Assembly: GCA_021234155.1 (NCBI GenBank)
Contig: JAJEKV010000036.1
Span: 12,227,426 to 12,291,425, forward strand
DNA from: Isoetes taiwanensis
Lineage: Eukaryota; Streptophyta; Lycopodiopsida; Isoetales; Isoetaceae
DNA length: 64,000 nt
Reading direction: 5' to 3'
Part shown: positions 24,521 to 35,421 of the stretch, in pieces
Numbering within the stretch: position 1 is the first letter of the stretch
How the letters are laid out: each line of letters begins with the position of its first letter
Notes under the pieces: generated by a model
The model's database searches: none
What the model saw: only the letters and a program-made list of their open reading frames with translations
Told to the model about the DNA's origin: nothing
Translations under genes and position numbers: made by a program

Positions 24521-27500
24521 AATTTATCAATCTATCCAATCTATGCCATTTACAAGCAATGGCATTCTTCCTCTGGTGTCATGGCACCATTTCTCAAGTG
24601 ATATTTGACATTGAATAGCATATCTCATTCATGGCATTCATTTGCTTGCATATTCTAAATGCTTCATTGATCATTAGGTCTTTCACAACCGCAAATTTAA
24701 GAATACCCGCAGTTTTGAAGTGGGAGAACTCGAGAGAATCAAACTTAGGTTCTTTCATGGTTAACCATAATAATGTCAGTGTTTGTTTCATATCCTTCTT
24801 CTACTATGAATAAAATTTCAGTTTATTGGTGTAAGATATAGCTATGCAAGGAAAAGCAAACTCATATTTTAGTCCTTAGATCTACTAATTTTCAATCTGA
24901 TGGTTTCAGAAATTAGAAGAAGGTCTGAAATCCCCTTTCTTCTTTCTATCTATCTATCTTGTACGCGCATACCTCCTTCCATTTGCCTTCGCCTTCCCCA
25001 TTTCTATTGCATAAACTGCATTTTTTGGTACCCCACGCTTCTAGATTTTTTGGCTAGAAAATTAATTGTTTAGATGTAACTTTCTATTTTTCTACAAGCT
25101 CCATTACTTTCACGACCTCTCCAAACTCTGTGCTCTTCTCGGCTATGGTTCTGGCTATGTGCGCATGGAAAAAATGGTATAGATACTTCTTTGACAGTTC
25201 ATATGATTTGAACAATCTTGAAGGCCCTGATTTGTTGCATCTTTCTATACCTATGCTTATTCATAGCTTCTCAAAGGCAACAGCTTCTAGGAAGCGCCAT
25301 ATTATCTATATGGGCTTAATCTGCTTTGCCAGTACATGGCTATGGGGGACACAATTTTGGAATCATTGTCGTGGAAGCCATGAAGTTTGTGTCTATTTGA
25401 ACAATGGAGGATACAATTCTGAAATTAAATCGTTGAAGCCATGGAGAACACAGAGTGCAGGATAGTCATGGCCATAGCTAGGAGCTTTTTTCCCCGTGCT
25501 TATTTAGGATTTTCAAGCAATAACTGTAGGTATTTTTTGGTTTGCATTTGGTACAAATGTAAGATCATATATTTTTTCCAATGCTTCCACATTCAACAAC
25601 CTTGGCGCTCTATGGAATTTGTTAGCCCATAGAATCGAAGTAGAATTCAGAGAACTTCGCATATAACCTCAAAAGTTTATTGCAGCGAAACGCCAGTTTA
25701 AAGGCCACTCTGCAAAGCAAATGGCTACCTTTTGTCATATATCTGGCCAGTTTTGAAGCTGATAGCAAGTTCACAGACGTCTCTTCTCCAACAAGCAAAA
25801 TGTTAAGGGCTTCTTATGAGAGTTCTGGCAGATAAGGGATGGTTAGGGCCCAGCTTTTTAGGAAGCGCATCAAAATGGTTCAATACTTCAGCCTCTAGAA
25901 GCTCTGGAAGGGGATCAATGGTTTTTTCTTGTTTTGGTTATCTGGATGCGCCACGGAATGCAAGAAATGGGGTTCTACAGCAAGAAAAGAATTTTTGGGT
26001 TTGTCAGAACGAATGGCAATGAAGGCATTGCAACTTATGAGATAAGCATCTCCCTTTGTAGCTATGTTTTTTGTCTACATATCATTTTTCCTTGGTTGAG
26101 ATTATGGAGCATCTAACATTTGACATTCATTTCGCATGGGCTCCTCTAATTCCCAGCAATACGTTTTCTGTTGGCCATAACAATACTTCCTTTGTCACAT
26201 GGATAGATAGATGCAACACCCTTTTCTCGTTATAAACCTTTTGCAATGCTAAACTGTTTGGATTTACATGAAGCTTAGCAAAGGGTTTTTCTTGCTGAAG
26301 AATAGCTTATCAAAAATAGTACACAGGTGATCAAAGAAGAAGCCAACTATGTACTGGTATGTCTTTGATTTGGTATTGCAGTTTTATGCATGTGATGCTA
26401 ACATTTAAAATAAAGAATGTAGTAAATTAATTGGCATGCTTGTCCACGATCACTTCTTAAAATGTTCTCTTTCTTGTGACAGAGTGTGAAGGAAGTGGAA
26501 AATTATATGTTGAGGAACAGGTAAGCATTGGAAGAAAAAATAATTAAAAATGCTAAATTTGGTAGACTAGGTTAAATGATCTTGATTCACTGCCAATTTT
26601 CAGCAATCTCAAAGAAAGTCATATATGCTTTCTAGTTCCAACTTTGTATTCCATATGCGTGATGTTTTAAAATAAAGGTATGATTTCTGTTCTTCTTAAA
26701 TTTTGTGAAGTACCTAAAAGATGTCACTAGTAATTAGAGGTTTAGGCATTAAGTTCTGATGCTCGAAAGTGAGTTAGAAGCTTCAGATATTAAACCATGC
26801 TACAATTTTAGAACTCTTGCATGACATCACATTAGCTCTAGATGTTTTCAAAATAACAGCTATATTGTATATAGAAGTTGCTGATTCATTTGTCTGCAAG
26901 CATGAGTAGCATTTAATGCCATTTCTGTTATAGATGATGTGTCATAATGTTCTTACGTAGCTTTTTGAGTGGGCAGACGAAGGTGCAAAGTGGCCCCTAT
27001 TGCGAAGCTAAGGGAAGCATCAGTTGTGAAGATTGTAAGGGAGAATGCATAGGTGCAAAATGAAAACATGGTAACCAATTATAGTTCTATGAAAATGGCA
27101 TTTAAAAAGTGTGAAGCTCAACAACTTACACATAATGTAGTGAGGCAAAATGATTATAGCATGAACTGAGAATAAATTATAAAGACTGGCTTATTACCCA
27201 AGGCATCATTGTCTATCAATCTGTTTAAAACGAATCTGGTTATGCTGTATTTGTAAACACCACATGGATCTTTTTTTGCAGTGAGTGAAAGTAATATTAG
27301 TGACATGGTAAGAATAGAAAAAGAAAGAGAATTTCAAGTTTAGAGCTTACACAAGCACTAGTTGGGGCAGTAAATGAATGAGAAAGAACTTCCAGATTTG
27401 ATGCCTGTTTTTGAAATAGTTTCTAATGAGGACTTCGTAGCAAGTTTGATTTCTCTTTTTTCTGTGTAATTCTGAGATCTGACTCTACTTGCATGAATCC

Positions 27501-29022
27501 ATGATCTAGTATAACTGTTAGTAAGTTTTGATTTTAGGTGGAATTATTCTCTCGGTGTGCTCCAAATACATTCGGTTTGTTAGTATCCATTTAATAAATG
27601 CATATTTTGCTTATTCTATAATGAAGGAATCAAAATTGGTTTTTTAGTAGTCTATTTGATAGATGCATATTTTGCTAATTCTTACACTGAAAGAATCAAA
27701 CTTGGAGTTGCGCGTCTCCTCTGGTGGTTCGTTTTGCTTACTCTATAATGAACAAATCAAAGTTGGAGTTGAGAATCCATATAGTTGCATGCCTCGGCAA
27801 TTAAAAAAGGAGCAAAATAATACAAAACAAGAGTAATCCATTTTCAGCATAATGTATGGGGAACTCAAAATCTGGTGTATACTTTTTTCTGAACAATCTT
27901 GAAGTACCAAACCATAGGCTCCCTTTGACATTCACTTGAATCGGCACCATCGTAGCTTATCCAATATGGACTAAAAGCTCATTTTTTCTTTGGGTGTTAT
28001 TGGAATATAATGATGCATGTATGTGCTCGTTGGATAAGTTGCTTATGCATATTTCAAAGATCTAAAATGCAAATTGATTCCCAATTGAGTTGAGTCCATG
28101 CACATGGCACTATACCAATAGACATGCACCGTTTGTAGAGACACCACATGGAGCAGTTGTAGAGACACACATAGTCGTTGACAAGCTATTGAAAACCATT
28201 ACATAAATGAAATATTCTAAATGGACCCACATGAACTACAACTATAATGGAAAATCTGTAGTTGTATCTGCAAAAACCTAGGTTATTTAGCTGTAGTTGT
28301 AACTTCAAAACCTAGGCTATTTAGATGTAGTCAAGGTTCAGTTCTTGTGCAGGAAATCTACTTGTCCTTTGAGACAATATGGGTACATGCATCACATTGT
28401 GCTATATATTTTTACTATAACCAGCTCTGTTAGCTCAACTGAAGGATGATTATCATAGTATTGTAGTTATTATATGTCTATTTTATTAGACATTGATAGT
28501 TTGTCTGCAAGAACTTCACCAGGTTGATCAACTTGCTTTTGAATTACCACATTGGACATACATACTGAATTACCACATTGGACATACATGACAACTTACC
28601 TTAAACGTCTTGTGTATCTTTGACCTTAAGCCAAGTAGAGTATGCGAATTCATCTTGCAATGGTGGTTTTATCGTATTCAATTTGGACCTCACTACCTGC
28701 TTTGTCATTTTCTCTTTGTGCTTTTCTCTTTACATGCACTATTGGAGCTCTTAATTTCAGATAGCTCTTGCATCAAAGCTTCACTTGAATGCAACATATC
28801 AACTTCTACCCTTTTGTTTCACATAACATGATCTTAATTTTAAAATTTTTAATTCTAAGAGCCCTATACAACACTCCTAGAAAAAGGTAAAGTGATGTAC
28901 GTCAAGAGAAGAATCAATTTCTACAGAACTTTTTGCAAATATAGAGTCTAAAAGGTGTGGACCCAAATTCTCTCCATTGAAAAAGAGGTTGCTTGATGCA
29001 AATTAGTTTGAACTTCTACAAT
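24521..29022. other. Non-coding, AT-rich; no gene recognised
   Basis: Only short open frames occur, none with a recognisable domain; the longest are 25130-25465 plus and 28610-28831 plus. Small direct repeats include 'tgaattaccacattggacat' twice near 28540-28580, a segment around 'gatagatgcatattttgcta' near 27600-27670, and 'aacctaggttatttagctgt' twice near 28280-28325. The expected 3' LTR of the copia element should start just below 29023 but is not seen. Confidence 0.45.
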
Positions 29023-30659
29023 TCATGTAATATTCCGTGATTCACTGCACTGCATTGAACTTCTGAGTTTTTCAAATCTTCTAGTAGGCAGGGCCTTGGT
29101 TAAAATATCTGCTACCTGATCATCAGTATGTAGGTAATTGCACCAAGTTTTTGCTAACCAAATCCCTGATAAAGTGAAGTTCCATTTCTATATGCTTTGT
29201 CCTTTCATGTAGAACAGGATTTTTAGTCATTGCTATACAACTAGTGCTGTCACAGAATAGAGCAGTAGGCAATTTCTGATAGCATTCTAATTCATTCAAC
29301 AATCTTCTTTCCCATACAATTTCCTTAACAGTCAAGCAAGCTGAATTATATTTTGCTTCTGCACTAGATAGTGCTATGTTACCTTGTTTTTTGCATTTCC
29401 AGGACACTGGAGCTCCTCCCAGCAATATTAGATATCCTGAAGTGGATTTTTTTTTATCTAAATCCCCTTCCCAATCAGCATCACAATATGCCTTGAGAAT
29501 CATATCATTTGTGTTATATTTTATTCCAAAATCAATTGTACCTTTCAGATACCTTAGTATTCTCTTAGCAGCAATCCAATGCGCTCTTCCTGGATCATGA
29601 TTATATCTGCTTAGTACATTTACAGCAAAGCCAATGTCAGGCCTCGTACAGTTTGCCACAAAAGATAAACATCCTATCAGTGACATATAAGGCACTCCTT
29701 CCATTTGCTTTCTTTCTTCATCATTTTGTGGACACATATCCCTTGATATTTTAAAACCAGAAGTCATAGGAGTAACTGCCACATTGCAGTCTTTCATACC
29801 AAATCTGTCAAGCATGCTTTGTATTTGTCCTTTCTGACTCAATGCTAAGATTTTGTTTTTCCTATCTCTGAATACTTCTATTCCCAAAAATCTTTTAAGC
29901 TCTCCAAGGTCAGACATCTTGAACCGTTTGTTCAACAAGCCTTTGCAGTGATCTAGCACCTTTTTTCCATTTGCTATCATGATATTGTCATCCACATACA
30001 AAGCTATTATGCACCATTGTTCTCCAACCATATATTTATATAAATTTCCATCACACTTTAATTTCTGAAATCCTTGCTCTTGAAGGTAATTATTCATGCA
30101 TTTATACCATTCTCGAGGGGATTGTTTTAAACCATATACAGCCCTCTTTAGCTTCCAGACTTTTCCTTCACCTATTTCAAATCCTGGAGCTTGTTTAAGA
30201 TAAATTTCTTCTTCAAGCTTTGCATTCAGAAAAGCAGTGCTTACATCCATATGATGTAATTCAAGATCATGTGCATTTGCCATGGCTAACAAAATTCTCA
30301 AACTGTTCAATTTTACCAGAGGTGAGAATGTCTCATCAAAATCCTGTCCTTTCCTTTGAGTAAAACCCTGTGCAACTAATCTTGCCTTAAATTTTCTGAT
30401 TTTATCATCATTGCTTAGTTTTATTCTAAATACCCATTTGCTTCCTATTATATTTTTCCCTTCAAGTTTGTCAACAACTTCATAAGTCTCAGTTCTTTTA
30501 AAAGCTTCCATTTCCTCTTGCATAGCTTCCAACCACAATTTTGAATCCCTACTATTTGCTGCCTCAAGATAACTTTTTGGTACTGCTGTATTTTCCAAAA
30601 GCAATACATCAAAAATATTGTGAATTTCCACCTCATCAGCATGAAGTCTTTTGCTTCTG
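29023..30659 (-). pseudogene. copia pol, 3' part: reverse transcriptase and RNase H
   Basis: The downstream half of the copia polyprotein. It starts at the junction with RSKRLHADE, then the RT domain (SKWVFRIKLS, HHMDVSTAFLN, VYGLKQSPREWY, catalytic ALYVDD), then RNase H (YCDADWEGD, STSGYLILLGG, SSAEAKY, FCDSTSCIAM) and the tail HTDDQVADILTKALPTRRFE. One frameshift near 29140 separates the last 38 or so residues; apart from this, about 510 codons are open. RT and RNase H catalytic motifs look intact. In normal copia this half is continuous with the integrase half now at 39280-40956. Confidence 0.92.
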
Positions 30660-30661
30660 AA

Positions 30662-30688
30662 GCACAATTTCATTATAATGGGAAAATT
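30662..30688 (+). repeat. Left terminal inverted repeat of the 8.6-kb element
   Basis: GCACAATTTCATTATAATGG followed by GAAAATT. It pairs with 39251-39277 over its length apart from one extra A in the A run. Confidence 0.85.
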
Positions 30689-30979
30689 TTTAGTAAATAG
30701 AATTTTTTTATTATGGGGGTTGTATAGACCTTATGCAGGGGTTGTATACACGTGTACAGTACCCTGTATCATAGACCTTATGCAGGGGTTGTATACACGT
30801 GCAGTACCCGTGTATCATACATATTACATGAATATTTAGAGAACATAATAACACGGTATCATATACCAACTTCCAAACACAATAGAGACCGAAATATGAA
30901 CTATGTATGTCCCTAGTAACCTTCCCCCAGGTTCCTAACCCCTTTCCCTTCCCCTTTCCCTTCCCCTGTGAGGTCTAAC

Positions 30980-31603
30980 TCACGCATCTGGGTTAGGAAA
31001 CCAGAGCTCACGCATATCCCAGCCTGATTCTTCCCACCATATGGGGTACCTAGTCATTGCAAAAAGTAATTCCACAGGATGATACTCACGGAAGAAGAGC
31101 GGACCCAACTCCACAAAACTGTTGTACTCATTGTAGTACGTCCTAATAAGGCCATACATCTGTCCCTTACAAATTTCATGAATGAACTCTGATATGTATT
31201 GATCCAGAGAGTGTGCTAAATATCCAGCACAAAGAAGAGGCCTCAATTGCTGTAGCATCTCGTCCAGAAAAGGAGGGGGTTCAAGAATTCCCCTCATTGC
31301 AAGTCTCCTATAACATTCAGATGGATTAATTTCCATCAGTGGCTCGTGACCACAATCAAATCGCTCCAGAATGAAGTTGATCAACTCCATTGCAAGCTCC
31401 TTGGTGGGACTGTGGCGCAACCTCCACTCCAAGAAATGGTCAAATAGCTCATCAGTTCCAGGCCACACAGAATGCCTGGGGCATGCTTGCAGGCCTTCTG
31501 GAGTAGCCCAGGGAGGATTGGGTCCAATCATTTGCAAAAGCAAGCAAGGATCACCGACGGAGCAAGGAACACGGAGCAGAGTAAGTAGCAAGATCAAGAG
31601 CAA
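30980..31603 (-). CDS. Unknown protein of the TIR element (182-207 aa)
   Basis: An uninterrupted 207-codon frame, the longest intact one in the TIR element. Low-complexity upstream DNA suggests the better start is the internal Met at residue 26 (MIGPNPPWATPEG), giving about 182 residues. The protein is rich in aromatic and acidic residues (WWEESGWDMRELWFPNPDA at the C-terminus; LLCAGYLAHSLDQYISEF and MYGLIRTYYNEYNSF mid-protein) and looks like a folded alpha-helical protein. No domain is recognised. It lies downstream of the transposase-like gene on the same strand, 0.86 kb away, and could be an accessory transposition protein. Confidence 0.5.
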   Translation of the reverse strand: MLLILLLTLLRVPCSVGDPCLLLQMIGPNPPWATPEGLQACPRHSVWPGTDELFDHFLEWRLRHSPTKELAMELINFILERFDCGHEPLMEINPSECYRRLAMRGILEPPPFLDEMLQQLRPLLCAGYLAHSLDQYISEFIHEICKGQMYGLIRTYYNEYNSFVELGPLFFREYHPVELLFAMTRYPIWWEESGWDMRELWFPNPDA

Positions 31604-31850
31604 GGAAAAAGATCAAGTAGCAAGGAGCACGGGAATGAAGTAGCAAGGAACAAGGATCAAGATCAAGTAGCAAGAAGCAATGAACAAGAAAGATCAAGTA
31701 GCAAGAAGATCAAGGAACAAGGAAGATCAAGTAGCAAGCAGATCAAGGAACAAGGAAGATGAAGGAGCAAGAAGCAAGGATCAAGATCAAGTAGCAAGGT
31801 GAAAAGTGAGAAGTGAAAGCAAGGTAAAAGAATTTATAGCTACGAATCCA
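31604..31850. repeat. Degenerate AAGCAAGGAACAAGGATCAAG simple repeat
   Basis: A purine-rich stretch made of 'agtagcaag', 'gatcaag' and 'gaacaagga' words. It separates the unknown ORF from the rest of the element. Just downstream (31855-31940) 'ccaataatgttgaagtataa' is repeated four times in variant form. Confidence 0.6.
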
Positions 31851-31999
31851 ATAATGTTGAAGTATAATACCAATAATGTTGACGTATAATACTAATAATG
31901 CTGACGTATAATACCAATAATGCTGAAGTATTATATCAATAATTCTACAACGACTATAAAAGCAGCTCCATTCGGTGATAGACGTCATTCATCTTCCAT

Positions 32000-32237
32000 G
32001 GCTTATAATATTTATGAAGATCGGTTTGAGGCCATTATTTGCTCCATGAGCTACAATGATATTGTTCGGTGCATACATAAAGGTGTTAAGCTGGATCCCT
32101 ACTTGCAATCCAAAGCTGATGGTCCTGAGTGTCATTGCCCTGGCCTTACTCGTGTTGTGATCCATCTTCTTTGGCTTCCTGAGCGCCATGCCTACGAGCT
32201 GAATGCGATCACGTTAGCAGGGATTGAAGATGAGTGA
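32000..32237 (+). CDS. Small unknown ORF in the TIR element
   Basis: About 79 codons from MAYNIYEDRFEAIICSMSYN to a stop at 32235. The composition is protein-like rather than repetitive, with a CHCPG motif and an acidic C-terminus (LAGIEDE). No family is recognised. It could be an exon or a small accessory gene; there is no evidence of splicing or of a promoter. Confidence 0.3.
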
Positions 32238-32462
32238 ATCATCGACTCTATAATGCCATCAATAATATGTGCATCTAAATTATATGTATATATGCCATCA
32301 ATAATGTGTGCATCAGATGTAATGATGTACATTAAACACTTATTATAAAATAAAAGATGTAAGGATGGTAGTATAAGCATAATGAAAGCTAATTGATGTA
32401 TCGACAGCGTATTAATTGTCCAAAATGCTTAAGTATTATAGCAAAAGAAATTACATACATGA

Positions 32463-33660
32463 TTATCGAGAACATGACTGAGATTGAGAGCTTTTAGCTA
32501 ATGCTATGTCCCCCCGCATGTCAACAATGTATTTTGGAATCTGAACAGTCTTCGGTCTTTTGCCATTTGCATCCCATGCATAATGTATGGCATCTAACTT
32601 CTTATACCTTGATGGATCTGATGGATTGGGTCGACAACGTTTAGTTAAGCAACCTGTATAGTCACGACCAACAGGCATCCACCATGATACATAAATGTGA
32701 CCATAATTGGTAGACTCTGGATCTAGGATGGCATCTTCTTCTGTAAAGCCTAACCACGTTGGAGTTTCATCGTCTCCAGGTCGGACTAAAACGAACATAC
32801 CTTTCGTAACATGAGTATGAGGATCGAACTCATCCATAGGTAACACTGGACGCCCATCTGCTGGCCCACAATACGTAGGCAAAGGTCTTACAAGCACAGT
32901 GGCTTCATCGACCTCTGGAGTAAATGCAGCTTGTAGAGGTTCTTGCCTTGTACGCAACCAAAAGTTATCATTTTGAGGTCGTCCTGGAGATACATCTTCC
33001 AAACACAAAAGAATCCCGTTCCAGTAATCCATAGTTGCTTTGTACTGTCGTGCAAACACACTATCTTCTTGATTTTTGCAGAAGGAATTCCATAATGCTA
33101 TGTACTTGCTGATGTTGTCTGCGAGGCCAGGGAGATCTTTCAATGTCTTCCTTGGAGGGATATTTTTAGGCACCCCTGTTGGTAACGTTGGCTCACCATT
33201 TTCATCCTCCTTCCGCATTCTTACCTTTTTCTGGAATCCACTCTTTATGGGTTGGCCGCATCTTATATTGCATAATTGGCCATTTCCCATCCATTTTAAA
33301 TCGGAATAGCAATGGGTCGGTATGGCCTTTTAGACGTTGGCCCTTATCAGGGATATATCCCTTGACAAAGCCTTTCCAATCTGGAACTTCATCCACAAAA
33401 TATGGAACAGGAGACTTTGCATTGCACTTGCTAAACAAGTAAAGCAACTCAGGCAAAGTTAGAGCATCCGATGAACTCATTAACGTCGAAAAGTTCCCAA
33501 ACAATGCATCAATATCGTCATGAGTGTGTCCAACCATCATGAAGCCAACCTGAATCTCATCAAATACCTTAAGCGATGTCAAATAAGAGAGGTAGGAGAA
33601 CACATATCTATTTTTATTTTGACCCGATGCATTATCCAACTGTAAGTAGAGATTTCGAGC
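32463..33660 (-). pseudogene. DUF7869-like transposase-type gene, C-terminal exon
   Basis: A minus-strand exon that begins after a splice-acceptor-like 'cttacag' at about 33641. It encodes LDNASGQNKNRYVFSYLSYL, then GFMMVGHTHDDIDALFGNFS. The D-N-x-x-x-x-N-K-N segment and the GHTHxDID motif are the hallmark of DUF7869-type proteins, an RNase H-like fold family (from memory) common in eukaryotic repeats; the Asp and His/Asp residues are the likely catalytic set. A frameshift near 33225 leads into the rest of the frame (to 32463). That part has a C-terminal module FVLVRPGDDETPTWLGF, then HIYVSWWMPVG, as in other proteins of this kind. Upstream exons that should hold the N-terminal half are not visible between 33660 and 34142, so the gene is 5'-truncated or its exons are lost. 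It diverges from the ParB/methyltransferase gene. Confidence 0.65.
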
Positions 33661-34142
33661 GGGAATTTTGAATTTTATGTCAATTGCACAGGTGGCAAGT
33701 TTTCAAATTATGGGCGGGATTTTTGAATTTTATGTTCAAATTTGGGCGGGCGGGCGGAAGGGCGGGAAATATTCGAATTTGAAAGTTCAAATTTGGCGGA
33801 CATGGGCGCCTGAACCGCCACGGGCATGGGCGGGCATGGGCGCCTAGCCTGCCACGGGCATGGGCGGCTGGGCGGGCATGGGCGCCTGGACCGGCATGGG
33901 TCCTAGTTGGCCGCCTGTGGTACAGCAGACAGCCAGCGGCCAAAGTTAGTTATGCCTCAATGTTTTTCCGGAGGACCGCATTTGTTTTTTCATTTTCGAT
34001 CTTAGCTGCCAGCGCCTAGCGCCTCGAGCAACTCTTTTTTGGCCTCTGGTTATAGTGTTTTGTGGCGCCATTTCTCTACAGTTCAGCGCCTCACCTTTTC
34101 GTGCAGGACACCAGTTTCCGGGCAAAATTCAAGGCGCTCGAA
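33661..34142. promoter_or_regulatory. Intergenic region between divergent genes, partly GC-rich
   Basis: Lies between the transposase-like exon (minus) and the first exon of the ParB/methyltransferase gene (plus). Positions 33745-33910 are GC-rich repeats of 'gggcatgggcgg' and 'gggcgggcgg' words. A shared promoter is plausible from position only; no TATA or initiator element is clear. Confidence 0.25.
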
Positions 34143-34209
34143 ATGGAAGGTGACGATTTTGGAGCTCCTCAGGCTGTGGAGACAGTGGCTAGCACCCTGC
34201 CAGGCGCAG

Positions 34210-35421
34210 GTATGTAATCTATTTGCATTGATTCTTTGTTTGTTCTAAATGGCGCCACCGCGCCATTTGGATGTCTTAGTCTACTTTAGGGTCTTGTTTC
34301 TGGCAAATGGCGCCACCGCGCCATTTGGATGTCTGGCAGCTTACTTTAGGAGTCTTGTTGTTCGCAAATGGCGCTATGGCGCCATTGGATGCCTGTTAGC
34401 TTACTTTAGAGTCTTGTTGTTGGCAAATGGTGCCATGGCGCCATTTGTATCTGAGCCGTCCATAAAGACTAATGGAAGCATTCACATATGCATGAGTAAG
34501 AAGCAATCTAGCAAGCAAATGGCGCTGTCGCGCCATTTGCTTGGTAGATTGCTTCTTATTGTGTTGCATTCTGTAGTGCATTCTCCTATTACGGGTCGCA
34601 GGTGCCTCCACCCAGTCCGAGCTACTCTCCTTCAAACCATCTTCCTCGAATATTGCGAAGGGGAGGGCCGGACTGGTGGAGGCCTCAGGCTAACAAACGT
34701 TAGGGAATGGGTTTATGCAGGACTGATGCAAAATGGCGCCATATGCCATTTTCATGAGTCCCGTGCATAAACACAGCATTCACATATGTATTAGCAATGA
34801 GAAGCAATCTACCAACCAAATGGCGCCATGCCTTGGTAGATTGCTTCTCATTGTGTTATGTCTCGTGGTGCACTACTACGAAGTGCTAGGTGCCTCTACC
34901 CAGTCAGAGCCACTCTCCTTCGAACCATCTTCCTCGAATATTGCGAAGGGGAGGGGCTCGGACTGGGTGGAGGCCTCTGCGAACAAACGCAGGGAAATGT
35001 GTTTATGCACCGGACTCAGATGCAAATGGCGCCATGGCGCCATTTCATGAGTCCCGTGCATAAACACAGCATTCACATATGTATTAGCAATGAGAAGCAA
35101 TCTACCAACCAAATGGCGCCATCGCGCCATTTGCTTGGTAGATTGCTTCTCATTGTGTTACGTTCTGTAGTGCACTACTACGAGTCTCAGGTGCCTCGAC
35201 CCAGTCAGAGCCACTCTCTTTCGAACCATCTTCCTCGAATATTGCAAATGGGAGGGGCTCGGACTGGGTCGAGGCCTCTGCGAACAAACGCAGAAAAATG
35301 CAATAGAGCTGCTTCCATGTGCTTATGCACTGAACTCAGATACAATTAGTCGTCTGGTCTGCCTGCTTGTTCCAACCAGAGTTATTGATGCCTCTTTGTT
35401 ACTGATGCCTCTTTGTTGCAG
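34210..35421. repeat. Palindrome-rich tandem array inside intron 1
   Basis: Intron 1 contains at least eight AAATGGCGCC...GGCGCCATTT palindromes or halves (34247, 34304, 34368, 34427, 34517, 34732, 34819, 35024, 35109). From about 34478 to 35340 a unit of about 295 bases is repeated three times (starts near 34478, 34776, 35070). Each unit contains a long hairpin (GAAGCAATCTACCAA... pairing with ...TTGGTAGATTGCTTC) and a second one built on CTCCTTCGAACC / CGAAGGGGAGG. Stacked inverted repeats at this density are unusual for an intron. Confidence 0.8.

Noticed and set aside
25130-25465. Possible 111-residue host gene
   Set aside because: No domain, no splice context, and composition like surrounding AT-rich DNA; not supported as a gene.
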